A stretch of 64,000 bases of DNA from Roseiarcus sp036489975 (GTDB lineage Bacteria; Pseudomonadota; Alphaproteobacteria; Rhizobiales; Beijerinckiaceae): NCBI GenBank assembly GCA_036489975.1, contig DASXES010000053.1, positions 1 to 64,000 on the forward strand. The letters run 5' to 3'. The notes beneath the pieces are model-generated. The model saw only the letters and a list, made by a program, of their open reading frames with translations, was not told the origin of the DNA and ran no database searches. The position numbers and the translations under genes were made by a program. Positions 54,566 through 63,815 of the stretch are shown in pieces. The stretch's first letter is position 1. The number at the start of each line of letters is the position of its first letter.

Positions 54566-55060
54566 CTACTGGCAGGCGTCCCAGAAGCCGTTGCGGTAGC
54601 TCGGATCCGTGTAATACCAGCACAAGCCCGGTCCAGGCGCCGCGCCCGCATAGGCGGCCGCCGCCCCTGCCGCGAGCACGCCGACAGCGGCGCCGGCCGC
54701 GATCGCGCCGCCCGGTCCCCAGTGATACCACCCGGGGCGGGCCCAGCCGCCATATCGGTAGCCGCCGCCCCGATAGACCCCGCCGCCGCGATAGACGCCG
54801 CCCCGATAGACCCCGCCGCCATGATAGCCCCCCCCGCGGTAAGCGCCGCCGCGGTAGGTTCCGCCGCGATGGTAGACGCCGCCGCGCGGACCCACAGCGG
54901 TCGCGCCGCGGTGGACCATCACCACCTTCGAGATCATGCCCTCGCCCGGCTGCGCCACCGGGTTCGACCCCTGCATTTCAAGCGCGCCGGCCTGCGGCAG
55001 AGAGAAGCCGGACAACGCGATCGCCACGCAGGCGCTCTTGACCAAACTCGATCGACTCAT
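54566..55060 (-). CDS. Secreted Gly/Tyr/Arg-rich repeat protein (copy 2)
   Basis: 164 residues from ATG 55060 behind AAGGAGG. Signal peptide to about residue 26 (LPQAGA), then fewer and looser repeats (GGVYRGG, GGAYRGG, GGGYHGG), the turn YRYGGWARPGW, hydrophobic GGAIAAGAAVGVLAAGAAAA and the C-terminal block PGPGLCWYYTDPS...GFWDACQ. It is a clear paralogue of the gene at 53149-53793, with the same strand and layout. The conserved Cys-containing tail suggests a fold outside the repeats. Function unknown. Confidence 0.75.
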   Translation of the reverse strand: MSRSSLVKSACVAIALSGFSLPQAGALEMQGSNPVAQPGEGMISKVVMVHRGATAVGPRGGVYHRGGTYRGGAYRGGGYHGGGVYRGGVYRGGGVYRGGGYRYGGWARPGWYHWGPGGAIAAGAAVGVLAAGAAAAYAGAAPGPGLCWYYTDPSYRNGFWDACQ

Positions 55061-55197
55061 GGATTTCCTCCTTGCGCGCCCCACCCTGCGGCCCGCCCGC
55101 GACGCGACTTATCGCACAAAACCGCCGCCGACGCGACGGCCCCGCCCGCGGCCGCGCTGTGATGGGCGCCGTCTCAGGCGACAATTCGCGACGCCCC

Positions 55198-57045
55198 TCA
55201 CGTCGCTGTCGCGCCCGCCGTCGTCTCTGGTTGAGCGGCGCCATCTTTCTGCGAGCGCAGGCGAGCCGCGCCCGACGCGGTGCTCAGGCTGTGCGCCGCG
55301 TTGATGAGCGCGAGATGCGAGAACGCCTGCGGGAAGTTGCCAAGCTGACGGCGCTCACGGGGATCGTATTCCTCGGCCAAGAGCCCGACATCGTTGCGCA
55401 GCGCCAGCAATCGCTCGAATAGCGCGACGGCTTCATCGTAGCGCCCGAGCAGCACATAATTGTCGACCAGCCAGAAGCTGCAGGCGAGGAAGGCGCCTTC
55501 GCCGGGCGGCAGGCCATCCACTCCGGCGCCCGTGTCATAGCGCAGCACGACTCCGTCGTGAAGGAGCTTGCGCTCGATTGCGGCGACAGTGCCCGCGACG
55601 CGCGGGTCGTCAGGCGGGAGAAAGCCGACGATGGGAATGAGCAACAGGCTCGCGTCCAGCGTCGTGTCGCCGAACGACTGCACGAACGTGTTTCGCTTGG
55701 GGTCGAACCCATGCTCGCACACTTCCGCATGAATCGAATCGCGAACCTCCCGCCAGCGCTCCAGAGGCCCATCGAGCCCGAATTCCTCGATCGAGCGCAC
55801 CGCGCGATCGAAGGCGACCCAGGCCATGACCTTCGAGTGGGTGAAGTGGCGGGGGCCCCCTCGCACTTCCCAGATGCCTTCATCGGGGTCGCGCCAGATT
55901 TTCTCGAGGTGCAGAACGAGGCCGCATTCCAGCGCCCAGGTCGCCTCGTTGGCGCACAGACCCGCGCCGCGCGCGACATAAAAGGCGTCGAGCACTTCGC
56001 CGTAGACGTCGAGCTGGAGCTGCTTGACCGCCCCATTCCCGATTCGGACCGGGGCGGCGCCTTCGTAGCCCGGCAGCCAGGGAATCTCGTATTCCTCGAG
56101 CCGCCGTTCGCCGCCGACCCCGTAGACGATCTGCAAGTCGTCCGGAGATCCGGCGACCGCGCGCAGGAGCCACTCGTGCCACGCCTTTGCTTCGTCCAGG
56201 ATGCCCGACCCGATCAGCGCGTAAAGGGTGAAGGTCGCGTCCCGAAGCCAGCAATATCGATAATCCCAGTTGCGCGGGCCGCCCAGTTGTTCGGGCAGGG
56301 ACGTCGTCGCAGCCGCGACAATGCCCCCGGTCTCCCAGTGCGCGAGCGCTTTCAGGGTGAGGAGCGAGCGCAGAACAGCGTCGCCCCAGCTGTCCGCCGG
56401 CTTGAAGGCGGCGGCCCAGTCGGTCCAGAACGAATGGATCTGTTTGCGCGCTTCATCGAGCTCCTCGCCCGATAGGGGAGGGGGAGCGGCCCGGAACGAC
56501 GCCGACCAGTTGAGGACGAAGCTCGCCTCCTCCCCCTCGCGGACGGTGAAATCCCCGACGGTGCGAAGATCCTCACCGTGCGTCTGCACGTTGGTGTCGA
56601 GCAGCACTTTGTCGGGGCCGGCAATGAATTGGAGGCGCCCGTCGTCCTGCTGACTGACCCACGGCACGATCGCGCCATAGTCGAACCGCACGATGACCTC
56701 GGTCCGCATGGAGACCTCGCCCTGAAGGCCCTTGACGATGCGCACGAGCTCGGAGGAGCCGTTGCGCCTGTACATGAAGTCGGTGAGGGAGACCGAACCC
56801 TCCGCGGTTGTGAAAATTGTCTCGAGGACCAGCGTGTCGCCGACATATCGCCGCGCGCTCCGGGCGTCCTTTTGGGTCGGCGCGATCAGCCACCGTCCGT
56901 GTTCCGGGCCGCCAAGCAGCGCGGAAAAACACGCGGCGCTGTCGAACCGGGGCAGGCAGAGCCAATCGATCGAGCCGTCGCGCCCGACCAACGCCGCGGT
57001 CTCGCAGTTTCCGATAATGGCGTAGTCTTCGATTCTCAACGGCAT
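55198..57045 (-). CDS. Glycoside hydrolase family 15 protein
   Basis: 615 residues. The N-terminal beta-domain begins with IEDYAIIGNCETAALVGRDGSIDWLCLPRFDS, the usual opening of bacterial GH15 glucoamylase/trehalase-like proteins. The (alpha/alpha)6 catalytic domain has PRNWDYRYCWLRDATFTLYAL, YGVGGERRLEEYEIPWLPGY and the late LLAEEYDPRERRQLGNFPQAFSH. No signal peptide, so it acts in the cytosol, on trehalose or short glucans. Substrate cannot be decided by sequence alone. Confidence 0.9.
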   Translation of the reverse strand: MPLRIEDYAIIGNCETAALVGRDGSIDWLCLPRFDSAACFSALLGGPEHGRWLIAPTQKDARSARRYVGDTLVLETIFTTAEGSVSLTDFMYRRNGSSELVRIVKGLQGEVSMRTEVIVRFDYGAIVPWVSQQDDGRLQFIAGPDKVLLDTNVQTHGEDLRTVGDFTVREGEEASFVLNWSASFRAAPPPLSGEELDEARKQIHSFWTDWAAAFKPADSWGDAVLRSLLTLKALAHWETGGIVAAATTSLPEQLGGPRNWDYRYCWLRDATFTLYALIGSGILDEAKAWHEWLLRAVAGSPDDLQIVYGVGGERRLEEYEIPWLPGYEGAAPVRIGNGAVKQLQLDVYGEVLDAFYVARGAGLCANEATWALECGLVLHLEKIWRDPDEGIWEVRGGPRHFTHSKVMAWVAFDRAVRSIEEFGLDGPLERWREVRDSIHAEVCEHGFDPKRNTFVQSFGDTTLDASLLLIPIVGFLPPDDPRVAGTVAAIERKLLHDGVVLRYDTGAGVDGLPPGEGAFLACSFWLVDNYVLLGRYDEAVALFERLLALRNDVGLLAEEYDPRERRQLGNFPQAFSHLALINAAHSLSTASGAARLRSQKDGAAQPETTAGATAT

Positions 57046-57240
57046 CGCGGGTCTCCCGTGGGCGCACGCGTGGGCGCAAAGGGCCGCCTATACCAGACTT
57101 GGCGCAATTTCGCCGGGTCGAGCGAATCGGGAAACGCCGCGCGCCAGGTGGATATTTGGCAATCCGGGCAAACTTGGCGCTTGAGAATCGCGAGCCGCGG
57201 TCCACAAGCTGCACGGCCCTTTGCCCGCGCTGGAGTCGCC

Positions 57241-58422
57241 ATGTGGTCTCGCCTGTTCGCTCTCGCCCTGCTCCTCATGCCCGCGCCGGCCCTGGCCGAC
57301 CTCAAGGAGAAGATCGCGGCCCTTGCGCCATCGGCGGCTGTGCTCGTCGTGGACGCCAAGGGCGACGAACTGTTCGCCCAGAACGCCGACCAATCCTTCG
57401 TTCCGGCCTCGGTCGCCAAGATCGTGACGGCCTGGCTCGCGATGGAGGTCCTTGGCGGCGACTATCACTTCGAAACCCGCTTCTACCTCGACAACAAGCG
57501 GGTGCTCTACGTGCGCGGAGGCGGCGATCCTTTTCTGGTCTCGGAGGAGCTCAAGCCGCTCGCGGCCGACCTGGTCGCCAGGATCGGCAAGGCGCCGATC
57601 GCCGGCATCGTGGTTGACGGCGGCTACTATCCCTCGAACCTCCGCATTCCGGGCATTGAGGACGACGACGAGGCCTATGATGCGCTGAACCTGGCGCTGG
57701 CGGTGAATTTCAACACGGTCTACGCCGTGCGCAGCGGAAACAAGGTGCGCTCCGCCGAGGACCAGACCCCGATCACGCCGATCGCGATCGCGCGCTTCCG
57801 CGCCAAGGGCCCGGACGGAGAAGGCCGCATCAGTCTCGGCGAGGACCCGGCGCTCGGCCTCCGATACGCGGGCGAGCTGATCGGCGCCTTCATCGCGCGG
57901 GCCGGCGGCCGCGTACAGGGCCCGGTCTCAACCGGAACGGTTCCCGAGGGGCTGAAGCCGGTCTATGTCCATCGGCAGTCGCGCGCCCTGTCGGACATCC
58001 TCGCCGAGATGCTGCTCGACTCGAACAACTTCACCGCCAACCAGGTCTTCCTCGAGATCGGCGCTCACCGTCTCGGCGGGCCGGTCAGCCTCGAGAAGTC
58101 GCTTCAAGTGGCGAACGCAATGCTCGCCGCGAATGGCTTGGCGGGGGATATCCATCTCATCGAGGGGTCGGGCATCAGCCGCGACGACCGCTTCACGCCT
58201 CGCGGCCTCACGAAGGTGCTGGCGCTCTTCGCGCCCCACGCCGATCTGCTCCACGGCCATGACGGGGGCATGGACAAGACCGGCACCATGGCAGGAGTCC
58301 GCACGCTTGCCGGTTATGCGGACACCGCCGCCCACGGGCGCGTCCATTTCGTGATCTCGCTTGCGGGCGATGACAGCGAGATGCGCTTCCGGCTGCTGCA
58401 GGCGATCGAGTCGGAGCTTTAG
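57241..58422 (+). CDS. D-alanyl-D-alanine carboxypeptidase / PBP4-type (S13)
   Basis: 393 residues. Signal peptide 1-19 (ALLLMPAPALA). Penicillin-binding motifs are complete: SVAK (57-60), SNN in LLDSNNFTANQ and KTG in MDKTGTMAG. FVPASVAKIVTAWLAME and LIEGSGISRDDRFTPRGL are S13-like. At under 400 residues it is shorter than E. coli DacB, so the inserted domain is reduced. It trims or cleaves peptidoglycan cross-links in the periplasm. It converges on the next gene with overlapping stops. Confidence 0.88.
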   Translation: MWSRLFALALLLMPAPALADLKEKIAALAPSAAVLVVDAKGDELFAQNADQSFVPASVAKIVTAWLAMEVLGGDYHFETRFYLDNKRVLYVRGGGDPFLVSEELKPLAADLVARIGKAPIAGIVVDGGYYPSNLRIPGIEDDDEAYDALNLALAVNFNTVYAVRSGNKVRSAEDQTPITPIAIARFRAKGPDGEGRISLGEDPALGLRYAGELIGAFIARAGGRVQGPVSTGTVPEGLKPVYVHRQSRALSDILAEMLLDSNNFTANQVFLEIGAHRLGGPVSLEKSLQVANAMLAANGLAGDIHLIEGSGISRDDRFTPRGLTKVLALFAPHADLLHGHDGGMDKTGTMAGVRTLAGYADTAAHGRVHFVISLAGDDSEMRFRLLQAIESEL

Positions 58423-59894
58423 AATCCGAACGCGTAGGCTTGTCCGCCGCTCGCGGCGTAGAGGCGGTCGCCGGCGGCGATGATCGTCTCATACCGGCGG
58501 AAGCCGCGCATAGGCTCCGGCGGGCAAGCGAGGAGTTCGCCCGTGTCGCCGCGAAAGGCGTAGAGCCGGTTGTCGGCCTCGGCGCCGACGATGAACACGA
58601 TTGGATTCGCGGTCCCGTCCGTGGTGGTGACGATCGGCGATCCCCGATTGCCGGGAACGGCCGCGCACCAGGCGGTGTCGATCGAAGGCTTGGGATCGAC
58701 GCTGATCTTGAGCGCGACAAGTCCCTTCCCCGCCTTGTCGGGGGGACAATTCGCGCCATAACCCTGCAGTGCGACAAACACCGAATTGCCCGCGCGCCAG
58801 ACCGCGGGCGAAGTCATGGTCACGTTCGCCATGACATGCGCGACCGAAAGCGGGTGGCCGATCCCGCCAAGATTGTCGCGGTCGAGCAGGTAGGCGTCGC
58901 CAGACTTGCCGATGGCGAAGATGAGCCTTCGAACGCCTTTGGCGCTGGGAACGTCGAGCGGAATCGGGGCGGTCCCGCCAAGGTCCCGATCGGTTCCATC
59001 GAGGAAGCTCCAGTTCGAGGGGGCGAAATAGTCGCGCGAGTCGACCGGGTGGGCGAGACCGGGGCCCAGGCGAAGCACCGCTTCGCCGTCGCCCCAGGCG
59101 CGCGCGTTGAACGTGTTGCCGGTCGCGACGAACAGCGACTTGCCGTCGCCGACGACTCCGCCCTGTCCCCAGATGCCTCCGCCGCGCGCCCGGGTCGCGA
59201 AGCTCTCGACCTTGGCCGGATCGGTCTGGGAAACGCCGACGACGAAGCCGTGATAGTCGCCGCAATCGCCATAGTGCCCGCTATAGGGGACGAAGACGCG
59301 ACCGGCGAACAGCGCCAGCGCCCCGCGCTCGTTCTGCACTGACGGTATAAAGCTTCCTTTGAGCGCCGCCGCCACATCGACCGGCCAGCCGGGCTCGCTC
59401 GATCCATCGGCGAGGGCCAGCGCATGGATCTCGTGGCGCGGCTCGTTTCCGCGCATGACCATGGCGTCGAGATAGAGCGTCGCGCGCTTGGGATCGATGA
59501 CCGGCGCGCCGGTCACGCCGAGGGTCGGAAGATTGCCGCAAGGGAGCGCAGAGCGCGACACGGGTTCGCCGAGCGTGCGCTCCCAGATTTGCGCCCCGCT
59601 CTTGGCGTCGATCGCGTGGACCTCGTCCTGGTCGGTCGCCACGATCAGCATGGCCCTGTCCGATCCGGGCTCGCGCCACAGCAGCGGCTGCGCATAGACG
59701 GCGCCGCGAAATGACGCATGGAACGAGGCGTCGAGATGCAGGCCCCGCGCGCGCTCATAGGTGAGACCGGGGACGACATAGAGGCCCGAGCGGTCGAGCG
59801 CGTTATGATAGGTGAGCACGGAGGGATCGGCGCGAGCTGCGCCGGCGACGGCGAGCGTCGCGGCGAGCGCGCCGGCGAGTAAAGCGATGCGCAT
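58419..59894 (-). CDS. Quinoprotein-like beta-propeller protein, exported
   Basis: 491 residues from ATG 59894, chosen because it gives a clean signal peptide (MRIALLAGALAATLAVAGAARA) and has AAGG upstream. An ATG 15 codons earlier is also open. Repeated beta-propeller blades are seen (AMLIVATDQDEVHAIDAKSGAQIWERTLG, LIFAIGKSGDAYLLDRDN, IVFIVGAEADNRLYAFRGDTGELL), as in PQQ-like repeat proteins. Residues for PQQ or metal binding were not identified, so enzyme versus structural role is open. Several Cys (CGN, CGD, NCPP, LACPP) may form disulfides. Confidence 0.75.
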   Translation of the reverse strand: MRIALLAGALAATLAVAGAARADPSVLTYHNALDRSGLYVVPGLTYERARGLHLDASFHASFRGAVYAQPLLWREPGSDRAMLIVATDQDEVHAIDAKSGAQIWERTLGEPVSRSALPCGNLPTLGVTGAPVIDPKRATLYLDAMVMRGNEPRHEIHALALADGSSEPGWPVDVAAALKGSFIPSVQNERGALALFAGRVFVPYSGHYGDCGDYHGFVVGVSQTDPAKVESFATRARGGGIWGQGGVVGDGKSLFVATGNTFNARAWGDGEAVLRLGPGLAHPVDSRDYFAPSNWSFLDGTDRDLGGTAPIPLDVPSAKGVRRLIFAIGKSGDAYLLDRDNLGGIGHPLSVAHVMANVTMTSPAVWRAGNSVFVALQGYGANCPPDKAGKGLVALKISVDPKPSIDTAWCAAVPGNRGSPIVTTTDGTANPIVFIVGAEADNRLYAFRGDTGELLACPPEPMRGFRRYETIIAAGDRLYAASGGQAYAFGF

Positions 59895-60037
59895 CGTGAA
59901 CCTTAGGAAGCGGCGAGCCGCCGAGGGCCGCCGCGCCATTATCGGCTAGCGGCCCTTGCGTGTCCACGCTTGGGCGCGCGAGCGCGAAGACATGGCCGCC
60001 GCGACGCTTCCGGTCGTCCGCGCGGGCTTCGGTTCTG

Positions 60038-60925
60038 TCAGACAGGCAGCCGTTCGAGATCGGCGATCAACGAAGGGCCGGTCGGCCGCCATCCGAGCTT
60101 CTTCTGCGTCTTCTCGCTCGAGGCGGGCATGTCGCGCGCGGCCAAATGCGCAAGCCAGCCGAAATAGCCTCCCGCTTCTTCCGGCGTGATCGATTTGGCC
60201 GGCAGCTTCAGGCGTCGGCCAACGGTTTCCGCGATATCGCGCGCCGCCACGCCTTCCTCTCCGACCGCGTTATAGATCGCGCCCGGCTCCGACTTTTCGA
60301 TCGCCAGCCTGTAGAGCCGAGCGACATCGGATATGTGCCCGGCGGCCCAGCGGTTCCGCCCCTCTCCGACATAAGCGAAGACGCCCTTTTCTCGCGCGAT
60401 GGCGATCCAGGGGGAGATAAGCCCCTGCCGCTCTGGATCGTGAACCTGGGGCAGGCGGACGACGGATGTGTTCACGCCATTCGCGGCGGCCTCGGCGGTC
60501 GCCTCTTCGGAAGCTGCGCGCGGGAAGTCATTCGCGCTGATCGAGGGCGCGTCCTCGGTCGCGACTTGACCGGGCGCGACCCTGGCGATCGCGGTCCCGG
60601 AGGTCACGATCAAATGCCGGTCGGAGCCTTTGAGGACCGAGCCCAGCGCCTCAATGACGCGTCGATCGGTTTCGCAATTCGCCGCGAATTGCGAAAAGTC
60701 GTGGTTGAAGGCGAGGTGAATCACGCCGTCCGAGCGGGCGGCGCCGTCCTTCAGGCTGTCCGGATCGTCGATCGACCCGCGATAGGCCTCGGCGCCCGTG
60801 GCGGCCAAAGCCGGCGCCTTCTCGTCCGAACGATAGACGCCGATCACCTGATGGCCCGCGCCGATGAGTTCCTTGACGACGAGCGAGCCGATGAATCCGG
60901 TCGCACCGGTGACGAATATGCGCAT
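60038..60925 (-). CDS. NAD-dependent epimerase/SDR-like protein (copy 1)
   Basis: 295 residues of the extended/atypical short-chain dehydrogenase type. The NAD motif is MRIFVTGATGFIGSLVVKELIGAGHQVIG at the N-terminus, with VIHLAFNHD and a late GHISDVARLYRLAIEKSEPGAIYNAVGEEG. The usual YxxxK is not evident, as in many members of this subgroup. It is a paralogue of the gene 40 bp upstream. The two are likely co-transcribed. Substrate unknown. Confidence 0.88.
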   Translation of the reverse strand: MRIFVTGATGFIGSLVVKELIGAGHQVIGVYRSDEKAPALAATGAEAYRGSIDDPDSLKDGAARSDGVIHLAFNHDFSQFAANCETDRRVIEALGSVLKGSDRHLIVTSGTAIARVAPGQVATEDAPSISANDFPRAASEEATAEAAANGVNTSVVRLPQVHDPERQGLISPWIAIAREKGVFAYVGEGRNRWAAGHISDVARLYRLAIEKSEPGAIYNAVGEEGVAARDIAETVGRRLKLPAKSITPEEAGGYFGWLAHLAARDMPASSEKTQKKLGWRPTGPSLIADLERLPV

Positions 60926-60965
60926 GAGGAACCTCTATGGGTTGTCGAGTGATTGAGAAATCGTT

Positions 60966-61940
60966 CTAAGCCGCGGCGGCCGGAGCGACGGACCGGAAAT
61001 AATGAGCATCCACGTCGGCGATGAGGCCTGGACCCTCGGGGCGCCAACCCAGCGCATTCCGGGTCCATTCGCTGGACGCCGGATTATCGAGACCGACGAA
61101 ACTGCTGATGATCCCGAAATGCTTGCCGGCCTTTGCGGCTGGAATGCCGGCAGTCGGGATTTTCAACCTGGCCGAGATCAGGGATGCGATCTCGCGGAAA
61201 GGGATTCCAACCTCATCGACGCCGTGGAACTTCGCGCCCGCTTCTCCTTTTTCAAGCGCGAGCCGAAAGAGGCGCGCCACGTCGGACACGTGCGCCGCAG
61301 GCCATCGGTTTGCGCCGTCGCCGATATAGGGCGAAACGCCTTTCTTCCGCGCTGCCGCGATGATGCGGGCCATGAAACCGTGATCCCCGGCGCCATGCAC
61401 GGACGGCGAAAGCCGCACGATTGAAGAACGGACGCCGCGTGCAATCAGGCCCAGTGCCGCGGTCTCGGAGAAAGCCCTGTTTGGACCGGTCGGCGCATGG
61501 TTGTCGCGTTCGGTCGAGACCTTGCCCTGCGGCAGTCCGAGAAGCGCCGACGCCACGACCAAAGGGCGCCTGGAGCTTTCGAGACCGGCGCCCAAAGCCC
61601 GGATGGCCCCCGACTCCGTTTCCGCAAGGATTTTTACGAAGCTCTGGACGATCCCGCCTGTCAGGGCCCCGGTGAACAGTCTGAGGCGGGTCGGCATACT
61701 CATGTTCGACAATCCGTGGATGAAGGCCAGGTGGATCACCCCGTCCGACTCCGCTGCGCCCTCGCGCAGCAGGGCGTGATCCTGAAGTCTTCCAACACGC
61801 GGCCTGGCGCCGACCGCTTGCAGCTTCCGCGCTCCATCCGTCGTTGTCGTCAGTCCTGTGACCTCATGGCCTGACGACAGCAAATCCTTCACGACCGCCG
61901 AGCCGATCCAGCCTGTTGCGCCAGTGACAAAAACACGCAT
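60966..61940 (-). CDS. NAD-dependent epimerase/SDR-like protein (copy 2)
   Basis: 324 residues. MRVFVTGATGWIGSAVVKDLLSSGHEVTGL gives the NAD site, with VIHLAFIHG and AHVSDVARLFRLALEKGEAGAKFHGVDEVG matching copy 1. ATG 61940 has GGAGAC 6 bases upstream. First gene of the pair, divergent from the XRE regulator at 62032 across an AT-rich 91-bp gap, so the regulator probably controls it. Confidence 0.88.
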   Translation of the reverse strand: MRVFVTGATGWIGSAVVKDLLSSGHEVTGLTTTTDGARKLQAVGARPRVGRLQDHALLREGAAESDGVIHLAFIHGLSNMSMPTRLRLFTGALTGGIVQSFVKILAETESGAIRALGAGLESSRRPLVVASALLGLPQGKVSTERDNHAPTGPNRAFSETAALGLIARGVRSSIVRLSPSVHGAGDHGFMARIIAAARKKGVSPYIGDGANRWPAAHVSDVARLFRLALEKGEAGAKFHGVDEVGIPFREIASLISARLKIPTAGIPAAKAGKHFGIISSFVGLDNPASSEWTRNALGWRPEGPGLIADVDAHYFRSVAPAAAA

Positions 61941-62031
61941 GAACTGTCTCCGGTTTTCGTTGGAGACAAATCTGTGCTCCTGCGCTATTGTAGTAAAGTA
62001 GTGATCTTATCGTATTATAATGGCTAACAGG

Positions 62032-62859
62032 ATGAGCGAACCCGCCACGAACGAGAGTCGGCTCGGCGGCTATCTGAAGGACCGGCGCACGAAGCTCGAT
62101 CCGGCCGCGTTCGGCTTTGCCGCGGAGCGGCGCCGCACGCCCGGCCTGCGCCGCGAGGAAGTGGCGCAGCGCGCCAATATCAGCCCGACCTGGTACACGT
62201 GGCTCGAGCAGGGGCGTGGCGGAGCCCCCTCGGCCGACGTGCTCAACCGGATCTCGCGCGCCCTCATGCTGACCGAGGTCGAGCGCGAACATCTTTTCCT
62301 GCTTGGCCTCGGCCGTCCGCCCGAAGCGCGCTACCGCAAGAATGACGGCGCCACGCCCCGCCTGCAGCGCGTGCTGGATGCGCTGGACCCGAGTCCTGCG
62401 CTGATCAGAAATGCGAAATACGACGTCGTGGCCTGGAACCGGGCGGCGACTGTGATGCTCGTCGACTACGGATCGCTGCCGCCGGATGAGCGCAACATCC
62501 TGCGCTTCATCTTTCTCGATCCGCGCGCCCGCGCGGCGCAATACGACTGGGCGAGCGTGGCGCGGTTCGTGTTGGGCGCCTTCAGGGTCGACGCGGCCCG
62601 CGCCGGCGCCGCGGCCGAGGTCGAGCCACTCGTCGATGAGCTCCGCCGCCTCAGTCCCGAGTTCAAGGCGATGTGGCGCGACAATGATGTTCCCACTCAC
62701 CATGGTGAGGCGGTCAAGCAGATCCGGCACCCGGTGCTCGGCGCGCTCGCCTTCGAATTTTCGACGTTTGCCGTCGATGGGCGAACAGACCTTGCCATGG
62801 TCGTCTACAATCCGGCGACGCCCGAGGACGCCGAGCGGATCAAGTCGCTGCTTGACTGA
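62032..62859 (+). CDS. XRE-family regulator with MmyB-like ligand domain
   Basis: 275 residues from ATG 62032. An ATG four codons earlier (62020) falls in the TATAAT (62016-62021) and is less likely. N-terminal helix-turn-helix (RRRTPGLRREEVAQRANISPTWYTWLEQGRG) and C-terminal MmyB-like domain (NAKYDVVAWNRAATVML, RNILRFIFLDPRAR) are both typical of this large actinobacterial/proteobacterial group. Such genes commonly lie beside the SDR gene they repress, as here. Confidence 0.92.
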   Translation: MSEPATNESRLGGYLKDRRTKLDPAAFGFAAERRRTPGLRREEVAQRANISPTWYTWLEQGRGGAPSADVLNRISRALMLTEVEREHLFLLGLGRPPEARYRKNDGATPRLQRVLDALDPSPALIRNAKYDVVAWNRAATVMLVDYGSLPPDERNILRFIFLDPRARAAQYDWASVARFVLGAFRVDAARAGAAAEVEPLVDELRRLSPEFKAMWRDNDVPTHHGEAVKQIRHPVLGALAFEFSTFAVDGRTDLAMVVYNPATPEDAERIKSLLD

Positions 62860-62888
62860 CGGCCTTCGCTGGAAGCAAGGGAGCGCCC

Positions 62889-63686
62889 ATGCGGGACGAA
62901 CACGGCGGCGGGGGCGAGCTCAGGCGTTTCTCGTCGGATGGCGTCGACATCGCCTTCATCGACGTCGCCCCTCCGGCGGATGACCTTGGCGAGCCGATCC
63001 TGCTGATCCATGGCTTCGGCTCGAACCATCGCATCAACTGGGTCAACCCGCGTTGGGTCGAAACTCTGACGCAAGCCGGGCGCCGCGTCGTGGCGTTCGA
63101 CAATCGCGGCCATGGCCAGAGCGCAAAGCTCCACGCGCCTGCAGACTATCATCCTGATCTCATCACCCGGGACGCGGCGAACCTGCTCGCGCATCTGCGG
63201 ATCGAGCGCGCCGACGTGATGGGCTATTCGATGGGCGCGCGGATCGCGAGCCTGCTCGCGCTCGCCCATCCTGGCCTTGTGCGCTCGCTCGTGCTCGGCG
63301 GCCTGGGCGACCGGCTGGTGCGCGACGAGGGCTTGCCAGCGGCGATCGCCGCAGCGATGGAGGCGCCGTCGCTCGACGACCTCGCCGACCCGACGCAGCG
63401 GCTCTTTCGCGCCTTCGCCGAGCAGACGAAGAGCGACCGCGCCGCGCTCGCCGCCTGTGCGCGCGGGTTCCGCCGCCGCCTGACGTCGGAAGAGGCGGCG
63501 CGCCTAATACAGCCGACGCTGGTCGCGGTCGGCGAGCGGGATACGCTGGCAGGCGATCCCGCGAAGCTCGTCGCCATGCTGCCACAGGGGGAGGAGCTCT
63601 CGATCCCCGGCCGCGATCACAATCTCGCGGTCGGCGACAAGGCTTTCAAGGCGGGCGCGCTCGATTTTCTCGCTCGCAGGCCATGA
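62889..63686 (+). CDS. Alpha/beta hydrolase
   Basis: 265 residues. The fold is clear: ILLIHGFGSNHRINW (oxyanion strand), nucleophile elbow MGYSMGARIASLLA with Ser in G-Y-S-M-G, and the terminal His in PGRDHNLAVGDKAF. The acid is likely Asp in VGERDTLAG. It follows the regulator gene by 29 bp on the same strand, so may share its promoter. Substrate is unknown. Confidence 0.9.
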   Translation: MRDEHGGGGELRRFSSDGVDIAFIDVAPPADDLGEPILLIHGFGSNHRINWVNPRWVETLTQAGRRVVAFDNRGHGQSAKLHAPADYHPDLITRDAANLLAHLRIERADVMGYSMGARIASLLALAHPGLVRSLVLGGLGDRLVRDEGLPAAIAAAMEAPSLDDLADPTQRLFRAFAEQTKSDRAALAACARGFRRRLTSEEAARLIQPTLVAVGERDTLAGDPAKLVAMLPQGEELSIPGRDHNLAVGDKAFKAGALDFLARRP

Positions 63687-63815
63687 GCGCTCCGCAGGCT
63701 CGCGCCATCGACTAAAGTCCTAATAACAAAGCAGGTGACAAGAGAGCCCGAAACGTCAAGACTGCGACCAGCGATCCGCCTCGACGAGCGGGACGATGAC
63801 GGGAACGGGAAGCCC

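Noticed and set aside
60038..61940. One SDR gene split by a frameshift
   Set aside because: Each of the two frames has its own NAD-binding N-terminus and full-length fold, so they are tandem paralogues.
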